Shown here piece by piece: positions 1 through 6,644 of a stretch of 64,000 nucleotides of DNA. Positions within the stretch are counted from its first letter, which is position 1. Each line of letters begins with the position of its first letter. The notes beneath the pieces are model-generated. The model ran no database searches. It was not told the origin of the DNA and was given only the letters and a program-made list of their open reading frames with translations. Location: contig NZ_JADWYX010000031.1 in the NCBI RefSeq assembly GCF_016786355.1, positions 1 through 64,000 on the forward strand, in the 5' to 3' direction. This DNA is from Frankia sp. AgB1.9 (GTDB lineage Bacteria > Actinomycetota > Actinomycetes > Frankiales > Frankiaceae). Position numbers and translations under genes: made by a program.

Positions 1-93
1 CGCGCCGCGCCCGGGCCCCCCCCCCCCCCCCCGCGGCGCGCCGCGCCCCGCCCCCCCCCGCCCCCGCCGCCCGCCGGGGCCGGTGCGGTCCGG
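1..93. other. C-rich low-complexity window edge
   Basis: This stretch is nearly all C and G. It has a run of 17 C at 16-32 and one of 9 C at 51-59. No gene or promoter can be read here. Together with the poly-G tracts at 249-274 it looks like either a natural low-complexity segment or poor base calling near a contig edge. Confidence 0.7.
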
Positions 94-870
94 GTGGGCT
101 CGCGGTGGCCGGCGATTCGTCGGAATCGCTATGGTTGGCGCCGGGTTGAACCGGCGCGGCAGGCGCGCCCGCAGCGAGATGGGGAGATCATCGTGGGGCG
201 GGGTGGGCTGGTGGACGTCGAGGCGCAGGCTGACGCGATGGCGCACATGGGGGGGGGGGCCCTTGGGGGGGGGGCGTCGTCCGTCGACCCCTCCCCCGTG
301 CACGCCGCGGGCCCGCGCCCGGGCCGGGACCCGGAGCCCGGCAGCGACGGCGACCACGCGGTCGTCGCGGCCGGCGCGCTCATCACCGCCTGCACGACGT
401 TCGTCGACGACCTGTGCGTCGACATCGCCGCGCTGCTGATGACCAGGGTGGACGCCGTGGCCGCCGACGTGGTCGGGCGCGAGGACGGGCCGCTGTCCCG
501 GCTGCCCCAGGCCTACGGAGACCACTACACGGTCGACTTCGCCAGGCGGCTGCTCGTCGCGACGGTCAGCGTCACCGGCCGGCTGGCCGAGCCGGACTGG
601 ATCCCGATCGCCTGCCTGGCCGAGCAGCTGGCCCTCTACCTCGTGGTCGAGGAGGCGGCGAGCCTGCTGGACCGTTACGGGCTCGACGACGACCCGCGGG
701 CGCGCTACCAGTTCTTCGAGGAGCAGGCGTTCGAGAACGACGCCCACCTGCGCCTGTTCGACGAGGCCCCCGAGCTCGCCGGTTCACGGGCCGCGGACCC
801 GATCAGCGTCTGGTTCACCCCGTTCTACGACGGCTTCTACGTCCACCCGTACGTCGAGCCGCGATTCTGA
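94..870 (+). CDS. Hypothetical protein, family not recognised
   Basis: The frame stays open for 258 codons, and from about residue 85 (VVAAGALITACTTFVDDL) it reads like a real alpha-helical globular protein ending in VHPYVEPRF. I see no known motif, signal peptide or membrane segment. The first ~80 residues are low complexity and cross two poly-G tracts (11 and 10 G), so the start and even the upstream frame are uncertain; an ATG at 238 in the same frame is an alternative. It converges on the SGNH hydrolase gene to its right. No function is proposed. Confidence 0.5.
   Translation: MGSRWPAIRRNRYGWRRVEPARQARPQRDGEIIVGRGGLVDVEAQADAMAHMGGGALGGGASSVDPSPVHAAGPRPGRDPEPGSDGDHAVVAAGALITACTTFVDDLCVDIAALLMTRVDAVAADVVGREDGPLSRLPQAYGDHYTVDFARRLLVATVSVTGRLAEPDWIPIACLAEQLALYLVVEEAASLLDRYGLDDDPRARYQFFEEQAFENDAHLRLFDEAPELAGSRAADPISVWFTPFYDGFYVHPYVEPRF
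249..274. repeat. Two poly-G tracts
   Basis: There are 11 G at 249-259 and 10 G at 265-274, separated by five bases. They lie inside the 5' part of the open frame starting at 94. A one-base slip in either tract would join a different upstream frame to the conserved C-terminal part, so the reading frame here should be treated as provisional. Confidence 0.7.
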
Positions 871-897
871 CGTCGAGCCCGTGGCGGCCGGCGGCGG

Positions 898-2028
898 CTA
901 CGCGCGGCTGCTGGGCACGTTGATCTCGACGGCCGGCCCCGGTTGGCCGGTCATCCACGCCTTCACCGGGATCACCCGGTAGTAGACGGTGCTGCCTCGC
1001 GACAGGTTCTCCGTGGTGAAGGTCAGGCCCTTGATCTGCGCGGGCCATCGGACGTAGGTCTGCGTGTCTGTCGACCCGGTCCGGCGTTCGATCAGGTAGG
1101 CGGTCGCTCCGGGCGCCGCCGGCCACGTCACCGTGTAGTGGGTGCCACCGGCCGGCGCGGCCACCGGCACCCCGCCCTTCTCGGGCCAGGTGAGGTTGCC
1201 GAAGACGGCCCCGAACCTGCCGCCGATGCCGAGGTCGTGCAGCGCGTTCGCGAAGCCACGGGCGATCAGCATCTCGCCGTTCGGGTTCGGGTGGGAGCCG
1301 TCCCAGGTGTCCTCGCGCGGGTTCCAGCCCAGGTCCGTCGGCGCGGTGATTACCTGCGACGTGGACGTCGACCAGCCGGGAGCCGCCTGGTCGAGCAGCT
1401 TGTTGTAGGCCACCGCCTGCGGGAGCGCGATCGCGTTGAACTCGGGGTTCCAGCGGGTCAGTACGTGGCCCAGCACGAACGTCAGCTTCGGGTTGGCCTT
1501 GCGGGCGTTGTCGATGAACTGCTTGATCTTGACGACCGTCTGCGGCGCGTTGGTCCGGAACTCCAGGTCGTTCCCGCCGAGCAGGACCAGCGCGACGTCG
1601 GCCGGAACCTTCCGCAGCACGCTCTCGACCTTGGGGGTCTCCAGGTAGAGCGAGTCGCCCCAGACGGACGAGTGCTGGCTGTCGAACATCGGGTTGAGGT
1701 AGGCGTGTGACCCGGCCGTGTCGGAGACGTTGTCGTGCACGTCGTCGCGGGTGCCGACGAAGTCGACCCGGCCGGGCGCGGAGAACGACAGGTGCGCGGC
1801 CAGCCGGTAGCGCCAGGTGTAGTCGCCGGCCGTCTCCTGCGTGGTCGAGTCGCCGAAGATCATGACCCGCAGTCGTGGCTGCGCCGACGCCGAAGGCTGT
1901 CCGTCCGCCGCCTTCGCCGCGCCGCCGCAACCGGCCGCCGCGACCGCCACCACGGCCAGCAGGAGCGTGGTCAGCCACGCGGCCGAGGGCCGGCCGCCGT
2001 TACCTGCATCACGCCCGAGCTGTGTCAT
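898..2028 (-). CDS. SGNH/GDSL-family hydrolase lipoprotein with FN3-like C-terminus
   Basis: A 376-residue exported esterase-like protein. The N-terminus has a hydrophobic segment and a lipobox ending AAGC (Cys34), so it is probably a membrane-anchored lipoprotein. SGNH blocks follow: FGDS with nucleophile Ser61, LGGND (block III), and SHPNPNGE carrying the catalytic His. The last ~90 residues (THYTVTWPAAPGATAYLIERR onward) look like a fibronectin type III fold. ATG at 2028 is chosen; a GTG at 2037 (GTG-TCC-GGC-ATG) is an alternative because the paralogue downstream has the same GTG-TCC-GG-ATG arrangement. No clear Shine-Dalgarno is seen. The substrate (acetylated glycan, lipid or other ester) is unknown. 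It lies downstream of its tandem paralogue on the same strand. Confidence 0.85.
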   Translation of the reverse strand: MTQLGRDAGNGGRPSAAWLTTLLLAVVAVAAAGCGGAAKAADGQPSASAQPRLRVMIFGDSTTQETAGDYTWRYRLAAHLSFSAPGRVDFVGTRDDVHDNVSDTAGSHAYLNPMFDSQHSSVWGDSLYLETPKVESVLRKVPADVALVLLGGNDLEFRTNAPQTVVKIKQFIDNARKANPKLTFVLGHVLTRWNPEFNAIALPQAVAYNKLLDQAAPGWSTSTSQVITAPTDLGWNPREDTWDGSHPNPNGEMLIARGFANALHDLGIGGRFGAVFGNLTWPEKGGVPVAAPAGGTHYTVTWPAAPGATAYLIERRTGSTDTQTYVRWPAQIKGLTFTTENLSRGSTVYYRVIPVKAWMTGQPGPAVEINVPSSRA

Positions 2029-2176
2029 GCCGGACACACTAGAGGGGCGGATTGCGACATTCACCCCGTGGTGTCGCCTTTGCCGTAGCCGTCCGTGTCC
2101 TGACCGTCCGTCCGGCGACACCCGGTCGCGCCGGCCGGCACCGCGGGCACGGGCGCCCTTCCCGCTGCCGGCGACC

Positions 2177-3292
2177 CTACTGGCCGGGAACGGCGAACTC
2201 GACCGCCGGGCCCGGCTGGCCGGCCATCCAGAACTTGAGCGGGATGATCCGGTAGGCGACGGTGGCGCCGGCCGGAAGGCTGTCCGTCGTCCAGCTCGTG
2301 CCCTTCACCGAGCCGGGCAGCCGGGTGAACGAGGCCTCGTTCGCGGACGAGATCCGCCGCTCGACGATGAAGTCGTCCGTCCCGGCGGCGGCCGGCCAGC
2401 TCAGCGTGTAACGGGTGCCGCCGGCCGGGGTGGCCGTCGGTGTCCCGCCCTTCTCCGGCCAGGTCAGCCCGCCGTACACCGGTCCGAACGGGCCGCCGAT
2501 CCCGAGGCTGTGCAGCGCGTTCGCGAAGCCCCGGGCGATCAGCATCTCGCCGTCCGGGTTCGGGTGGGTGCCGTCCCAGGTGTCCTTCTGCGGGTCCCAG
2601 CCCTGGTCGGTCAGCGCGAGGACGACCTTCGACGTCGGCGTCGACCAGCGCGGCACCTGCGCGTCGAGCAGCCGGTTGTAGTCGGTGGCAATCGGCAGGC
2701 CGAGGTCGTCCCGCAGGTAGTCCCACCTGGTCAGCACGTGGCCGAGGACGATGGTGATGTTCGGGTTGGCCTTGCGGGCGTTGTCGATGAACTGCTTCGT
2801 CAGCGCGACGGTCTCGGCCGGCTTGGTCCAGTACGTCAGGTCGTTCTCGCCCAGCTCGACCAGGAGGACGTCCGCCGGCACCTTGCGCAGCAGGCCCGCG
2901 ACCTTCGGGATCTCGAGGCGGAACGCGTCACGCCAGTCCGCGTGGTGGTCGGTGTCGAACTTCGGGTCCAGGTAGGCGTGCGAGCCGGCGTCGTCGGTCA
3001 GCGGGTCGTAGAGATCGGTGCGGTCGCCGACGAGGTCGACCCGCCCCGGCGCCGTGAGCGTGAGGTGACCGGCCAGCCGGTAGCGCCAGGTGTAGTCGCC
3101 GGCCGTCCCCTGGGCGAGCGAGTCACCGATGATCATGATCCGGGTCCGGGAGCCCGGAGACGTCTTGCCGCCCGCCGCGCCGGAGCCACCGCAGGCCGCC
3201 GCGGTGACCGCCACGGCGAGCCCGACCACGGTCGCCCGTAACGCCGTCGGTCGCCACCGCCTGAGGCTGAAGCCACGGCCAACCTCACCCAT
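2177..3292 (-). CDS. SGNH/GDSL-family hydrolase lipoprotein, tandem paralogue
   Basis: A 371-residue paralogue of the gene at 898-2028, and the upstream member of the pair. It has the same layout: an N-terminal hydrophobic segment with lipobox TAAAC, a SGNH domain with block I GDSLAQ, block III ELGEND and GTHPNPDGE, then an FN3-like tail ending in QPGPAVEFAVPGQ. The two proteins share long stretches (GDYTWRYRLA, RKVPADV, DNARKANP, HPNPDGEMLIARGFANALH), so this is a tandem duplication that has diverged. A GGAG lies 11 nt before the ATG at 3292; GTG at 3301 is the other possible start. The 148-nt gap to the second copy shows no clear terminator, so co-transcription is plausible. Confidence 0.85.
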   Translation of the reverse strand: MGEVGRGFSLRRWRPTALRATVVGLAVAVTAAACGGSGAAGGKTSPGSRTRIMIIGDSLAQGTAGDYTWRYRLAGHLTLTAPGRVDLVGDRTDLYDPLTDDAGSHAYLDPKFDTDHHADWRDAFRLEIPKVAGLLRKVPADVLLVELGENDLTYWTKPAETVALTKQFIDNARKANPNITIVLGHVLTRWDYLRDDLGLPIATDYNRLLDAQVPRWSTPTSKVVLALTDQGWDPQKDTWDGTHPNPDGEMLIARGFANALHSLGIGGPFGPVYGGLTWPEKGGTPTATPAGGTRYTLSWPAAAGTDDFIVERRISSANEASFTRLPGSVKGTSWTTDSLPAGATVAYRIIPLKFWMAGQPGPAVEFAVPGQ

Positions 3293-3427
3293 ACCGGACA
3301 CGCTCCGATTCTAGGAAGCGACGTTGTGGCGCCGCGCCCAGCCCACCCCTCCACATAGTCTGCGATCAAAGCGGTCCTGCGGGACCGTTGCCGAGATGGC
3401 TGTCGGTCGCGACGTGCCCTCGATCGG

Positions 3428-3478
3428 ATTGTCGGAATTTCGGATGTCGGAATATTGCATTGTCGGAACTTCGGAATG
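3428..3478 (+). promoter_or_regulatory. Three phased TGTCGGAA boxes upstream of peroxiredoxin
   Basis: TGTCGGAA occurs at 3430-3437, 3445-3452 and 3461-3468, that is every 15-16 bp. The first and third belong to a longer near-identical repeat (ATTGTCGGAAYTTCGGA) starting at 3428 and 3459, 31 bp apart or about three helical turns. The array ends 12 bp before the peroxiredoxin ATG and overlaps its 5' leader. Phased direct repeats of this kind are typical operators; the binding protein is not known. Confidence 0.5.
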
Positions 3479-3489
3479 GAGGTGGGCTC

Positions 3490-3972
3490 ATGTCGGTCGC
3501 GGTCGGCGATCGGGTTCCGGACGTCGAGGTCCAGCTGATGGGCGAGGAGGGCCCGGTGACCGTGCGCAGCGCCGAGCTGCTCGGTTCCGGGAAGGTGGTG
3601 CTGTTCGCGGTCCCCGGCGCGTTCACGCCCGGCTGCTCGAAGATCCACCTGCCGGGCTTCGTCGCGCAGGCGGACGAGCTCGCGTCGAAGGGCGTCGACA
3701 GGATCGCCTGCGTCGCGGTGAACGACCCGTGGGTGATGCAGGCGTGGGCCGCCTCGCAGGGCGTCGGCGACAAGATCGTGATGGTCGCCGACGGCAGCGC
3801 GAGGTTCACCGAGGCGATGGGCCTGGCCGGTGACATGACGGCGGCCGGCCTGGGCGTCCGGTCCCAGCGCTACGCCGCCGTGATCGAGGACGGCGTCATC
3901 CGCAACCTCGACGTCGAACCCAAGCGGGGCGTCGAGGTCAGCTCGTGCGAGGCCGTCCTCACCCGGCTGTAG
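3490..3972 (+). CDS. Type-5 peroxiredoxin (Prx5 subfamily)
   Basis: A 160-residue thiol peroxidase that reduces H2O2 and organic hydroperoxides in the cytoplasm. The Prx5 active-site signature PGAFTPGCS is present, with the peroxidatic Cys at residue 49; Cys74 and Cys153 are the other cysteines, and either could resolve. Start ATG at 3490 is preceded by GGAGGTG. A longer in-frame extension to 3388 would run through the TGTCGGAA boxes and is rejected. The gene ends 10 bp before the convergent MarR-GNAT gene. The three boxes just upstream suggest specific, probably redox-linked, regulation (inference). Confidence 0.9.
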   Translation: MSVAVGDRVPDVEVQLMGEEGPVTVRSAELLGSGKVVLFAVPGAFTPGCSKIHLPGFVAQADELASKGVDRIACVAVNDPWVMQAWAASQGVGDKIVMVADGSARFTEAMGLAGDMTAAGLGVRSQRYAAVIEDGVIRNLDVEPKRGVEVSSCEAVLTRL

Positions 3973-3982
3973 CTGTCATCCG

Positions 3983-4876
3983 TCAGCTGTCACTCGTCGG
4001 GGCCGTGAGGGTCTTCTCGAAGAAGTGGGTGGCGTAGGGGTTGTCGTTGTAACGGGCGGTGCGGCGGTAGCCGGCGCGCCCGTACAGGGCGATCGCCGCG
4101 GCGAGGGACTCGTTGGTGTCGAGGCGGGCGGCCCGGTGGCCCAGTGCCCGGGCCGCGTCCTCGAGCTGGCGCAGCAGGCGGGAGCCGAGACCCACCCCGC
4201 GCCACCTGTCGTCGACCCACATGCGTTTCACCTCGCCGACGCCGTCGGCGATCGTCCGCACGCCGCCACAGGCGACCGGCTGGCCGTCATCGCGGGCCAC
4301 GAGGAAGATCCCATGCGGCGCGGCCAGCTGGACGCCGTCCTGCTCGGCCTGGCCGGTCGCCTCGAAGCCGAACCGGCGGCCGATCTCGGCGAAGTACCGG
4401 TCGACCGCGACCCGAGCCACCGGCCCGCGCGGATCGACCGGCTCGAACGTCACCGTCGCCGCGCGGACCAGCAGGTCGGCCTCGCTCAGCGCCGCCGCCA
4501 GCCGGGCCCGCTGCCGCTCGGAGAGGGGCTCGACCAGCCGGCGGGCCCGCTCCTCGGACCTGTCGTCCAGCTCCTGCCAGCGTCGCCGGCCGGTCTCGGT
4601 CAGCCCGACCAGCCGGCGTCTGCGGTCGTCCGGATCCGGCTTGACCACGACCAGCCCGTCCTCCTCCAGTCGGCGCAGCAGGCGGCTCAGATACCCCGAG
4701 TCCAGGCCGAGGCGTGCTCGCAGCGCCTGCGTCGTCGTCGGCCCCGACCCGATCTCGAACAGCAGCCGCGCGGTCCCGAGCGGCAGCCCCATCCCGAGAA
4801 ACGACTCCTCCAACGCACCGATCCGCTGCGTGTAGGCCCGATTGAACCGCCGCACCACAGCCGTAGCGTCCTCCAT
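3983..4876 (-). CDS. MarR-type regulator fused to GNAT acetyltransferase
   Basis: 297 residues with two domains. Residues ~1-140 are a MarR winged helix (TTTQALRARLGLDSGYLSRLLRRLEEDGLV, then the DPDDRRRRLVGLTETG wing). Residues ~150-297 are a GNAT N-acetyltransferase with the acetyl-CoA loop RGVGLGSRLL and the C-terminal NESLAAAIALYGRAGY segment. This MarR-GNAT fusion is a known bacterial architecture; the ligand and acetyl acceptor are unknown. Start ATG at 4876 lies 3 bp from a perfect palindrome, so the mRNA is probably leaderless or nearly so and autorepressed. Confidence 0.9.
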   Translation of the reverse strand: MEDATAVVRRFNRAYTQRIGALEESFLGMGLPLGTARLLFEIGSGPTTTQALRARLGLDSGYLSRLLRRLEEDGLVVVKPDPDDRRRRLVGLTETGRRRWQELDDRSEERARRLVEPLSERQRARLAAALSEADLLVRAATVTFEPVDPRGPVARVAVDRYFAEIGRRFGFEATGQAEQDGVQLAAPHGIFLVARDDGQPVACGGVRTIADGVGEVKRMWVDDRWRGVGLGSRLLRQLEDAARALGHRAARLDTNESLAAAIALYGRAGYRRTARYNDNPYATHFFEKTLTAPTSDS

Positions 4877-4879
4877 ATC

Positions 4880-4897
4880 CTCTGACTCTAGTCAGAG
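4880..4897. promoter_or_regulatory. Palindromic operator of the MarR-GNAT gene
   Basis: CTCTGACT-CT-AGTCAGAG is a perfect 8-bp inverted repeat with a 2-bp spacer. It begins 3 bp upstream of the MarR-GNAT start codon on the minus strand. MarR proteins usually bind palindromes of 16-20 bp in their own promoters, so autoregulation is the likely role. No match was noticed elsewhere in the window. Confidence 0.65.
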
Positions 4898-5265
4898 AAA
4901 TCCGGCCACGGCACGCCCCGGGCCGACGGGCGTGGGGCCGATGGCTTGTGGCCGGGTCGGAGAGTGTCCGAGGGTCGGTGGACGTCGAGGCGAGGGCTTC
5001 ATGCCCGGGTCGGAGCGGTTGCGCCGTTCGGCGGACGGCTTAGGCGAGGCCTGTCCCCAAGGGCGACCGCGTACGTGGGTTGTCGGCGCCTCAGACGTCT
5101 GCGCCTGCGCGTCCGCAGGTCGTTGGCGACTGTTGCCGGACTCGGCCCGGTAGCCGGGTGCTCCGGGCCGATCGGCCCGAGGCGGTTTTCCACCGACCCG
5201 CTGCTTGTCCACAGCTGTCGGTGACCGGTTTGCCTGCCCTGGCCCCTTCGCGAAGCCTTTGGGCC
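4898..5265. other. Intergenic region with a single DnaA-box match
   Basis: 368 bp between the divergent MarR-GNAT and AbiEi/DUF559 genes. I see no small gene. TTGTCCACA at 5205-5213 matches the actinobacterial DnaA-box consensus, with a weaker TTTTCCACC ~20 bp upstream. A single good box is not an origin of replication. Confidence 0.4.
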
Positions 5266-6210
5266 ATGACCGATCGAGAACGCCGCCGCCAGGCGGACCT
5301 GACCCTGGCCGAGTCCCTGCGCGTGGCCCGCCGCCAGGACGGAATGATCACACGCCAACAGGCACTGCAGGCCGGGCTCACCGACGGTCGGCTCAGGTGG
5401 CTGGTTCGCTCGGGCGCTTGGACGCGGGCGGCTCGGGCGACCTACCTGGTCCCCGGCGCCGACCCGGTGCGGGGACGGGCGCGCGCGGCGATCCACCGGC
5501 GACCGGACGCGGTGGTCTGCGGAGTCACGGCGGCCCGGCTGGCTGGCCTGGACGCGCTTCCGTTGGCCGGCCCCGCCGAGCCCGTGCATCTGTTGGTCAG
5601 CCGCCGCGGCACGCGAGATCCTGTCCAGGGAGCCGTCATCCATGTCGGCGAGATCGAGGCCCGTGACGTTCACAGCTTGGCTGGAATACCCATGACGTCG
5701 CCGGCACGGACGCTTGCGGACCTCGCGCTGTCCTTCGACCGGGCGCGCGCGGTGGCGGCACTCGATGCCGGGTTGCGAGCGGGCTGGGTCCCTGACACGG
5801 GGCCGGTTCTCGCGCAGTTGTTCGGCCGGCGAGGCGCGGTCGGCCGTCGTCCTTGGCTCGCGGAGGTGGATGGGCGGTCCGAATCGCCGCTCGAGACCCA
5901 CGTGCGGCTGATCGTCGTAGATGCGGGCCTTCGGCCCGAGGAACTGCAATACGAAATCCTCAGCGACGAGGGCGGATTCGTGGCCCGTGTTGACATGGCC
6001 TGGCCGTCGCGCAGGGTGTGCCTGGAAGCGGACGGCGTCGGATATCACTCGGCCCCCGCTCCCGCGTATCGCGACCGTGATCGACAGAACGCGCTGGTCA
6101 GGCTCCGCTGGCGGTTGCAGCGTGTCACCTGGCGGGACGTGGAGCACCGGCCTGGCTGGATCATCGCCCAGCTGGCTTCCCTGTTGGCGACTCCTCCGGC
6201 GACCTTCTAA
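5266..6210 (+). CDS. AbiEi-type antitoxin-domain protein with DUF559 (Vsr-like) nuclease fold
   Basis: 314 residues. The N-terminus (RRQDGMITRQQALQAGLTDG, then RWLVRSGAWTRAARATYLV) is the winged-helix domain seen in AbiEi antitoxins. The C-terminus (SPLETHVR, then RVDMAWPSRRVCLEADG, then DRDRQNALVRLRW) matches the DUF559/Vsr-like PD-(D/E)XK pattern, with E, D and ExD in the expected order. Such stand-alone proteins are common in actinomycetes; no AbiEii toxin gene lies next to it. ATG at 5266 is chosen because the 62 upstream in-frame codons look non-coding. Defence or DNA-repair roles are possible but unproven. Confidence 0.75.
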   Translation: MTDRERRRQADLTLAESLRVARRQDGMITRQQALQAGLTDGRLRWLVRSGAWTRAARATYLVPGADPVRGRARAAIHRRPDAVVCGVTAARLAGLDALPLAGPAEPVHLLVSRRGTRDPVQGAVIHVGEIEARDVHSLAGIPMTSPARTLADLALSFDRARAVAALDAGLRAGWVPDTGPVLAQLFGRRGAVGRRPWLAEVDGRSESPLETHVRLIVVDAGLRPEELQYEILSDEGGFVARVDMAWPSRRVCLEADGVGYHSAPAPAYRDRDRQNALVRLRWRLQRVTWRDVEHRPGWIIAQLASLLATPPATF

Positions 6211-6313
6211 GCCGGTACGTCTTCGACCGCGGGTCACCGTCCGGTGGCCCGGCTTGACCAAACTGCGCCCGGCCTGCCTGCGCCGTCTCGGCCGATTTCG
6301 TGGCGCCGACCTG

Positions 6314-6380
6314 CCTGCGCAGACGCCGATCATCCGGCTGGCTGGGCAGGCTGCTGCACCTTGATCGAGAACTGCGCAGG
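6314..6380. repeat. Family B palindromic element, copy 1
   Basis: 67 bp. The left arm is CCTGCGCAGACGCCGATCAT and the right arm TTGATCGAGAACTGCGCAGG. The outer 9 bp pair perfectly and both arms carry GATC. The two GATC sites start at 6328 and 6363, 35 bp apart, as in every other family B copy. It lies after the 3' end of the AbiEi/DUF559 gene. Confidence 0.7.
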
Positions 6381-6418
6381 AAAAAAGTGGACAAATTGGG
6401 GTACGCAACGCCGTTTTG

Positions 6419-6485
6419 CCTGCGCAACGAGTGATCAAGGCGTCCCGGTGGGGTGTGAGGCCGCCTTGATCACTCGTTGCGCAGG
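6419..6485. repeat. Family B palindromic element, copy 2 (perfect 24-bp arms)
   Basis: 67 bp. The left arm starts CCTGCGCAACGAGTGATCAA and the right arm ends TTGATCACTCGTTGCGCAGG; the complementarity is perfect over 24 bp (6419-6442 with 6462-6485) around a 19-bp loop. GATC sites start at 6433 and 6468. It could fold as a strong hairpin and act as a terminator for the upstream gene, though no T-tract follows. Confidence 0.8.
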
Positions 6486-6604
6486 GGAATTGTGAGCAGT
6501 GGGGGCTGGGGTGGCGCCCCGATCGAGCCTGATGTGGCACCCCCGCTGCGCGCCGGATGGTCGAGGTGGTCGGAGCTTGAGTGTGAGGGAGAAGGTGGTG
6601 GAAT

Positions 6605-6620
6605 CTTACGTTGACGTGAG
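6605..6620. promoter_or_regulatory. Possible MerR-type operator upstream of the MFS gene
   Basis: CTTACG-TTGA-CGTGAG is an inverted repeat with one mismatch. It overlaps a TTGACG hexamer and lies 24 bp before the MFS start. MerR regulators often bind such GTTGACGT-containing palindromes, and a MerR gene lies directly downstream of the MFS gene. The regulator-site link is inferred. Confidence 0.4.
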
Positions 6621-6644
6621 ATAGAGGTAGTAGCGTCGGGGATC

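Noticed and set aside
815-1978. Second open frame over the SGNH gene
   Set aside because: Arg/Gly/Pro-rich translation without motifs; the frame with lipobox and SGNH blocks is the real one.
5205-5213. DnaA box as a possible origin
   Set aside because: Only one good match in 368 bp, no A/T-rich unwinding region, and no dnaA or dnaN nearby.
6485-6500. AATTGTGAGC similar to the E. coli lac operator
   Set aside because: A 10-bp chance match next to a palindromic repeat; no LacI-type regulator is close.
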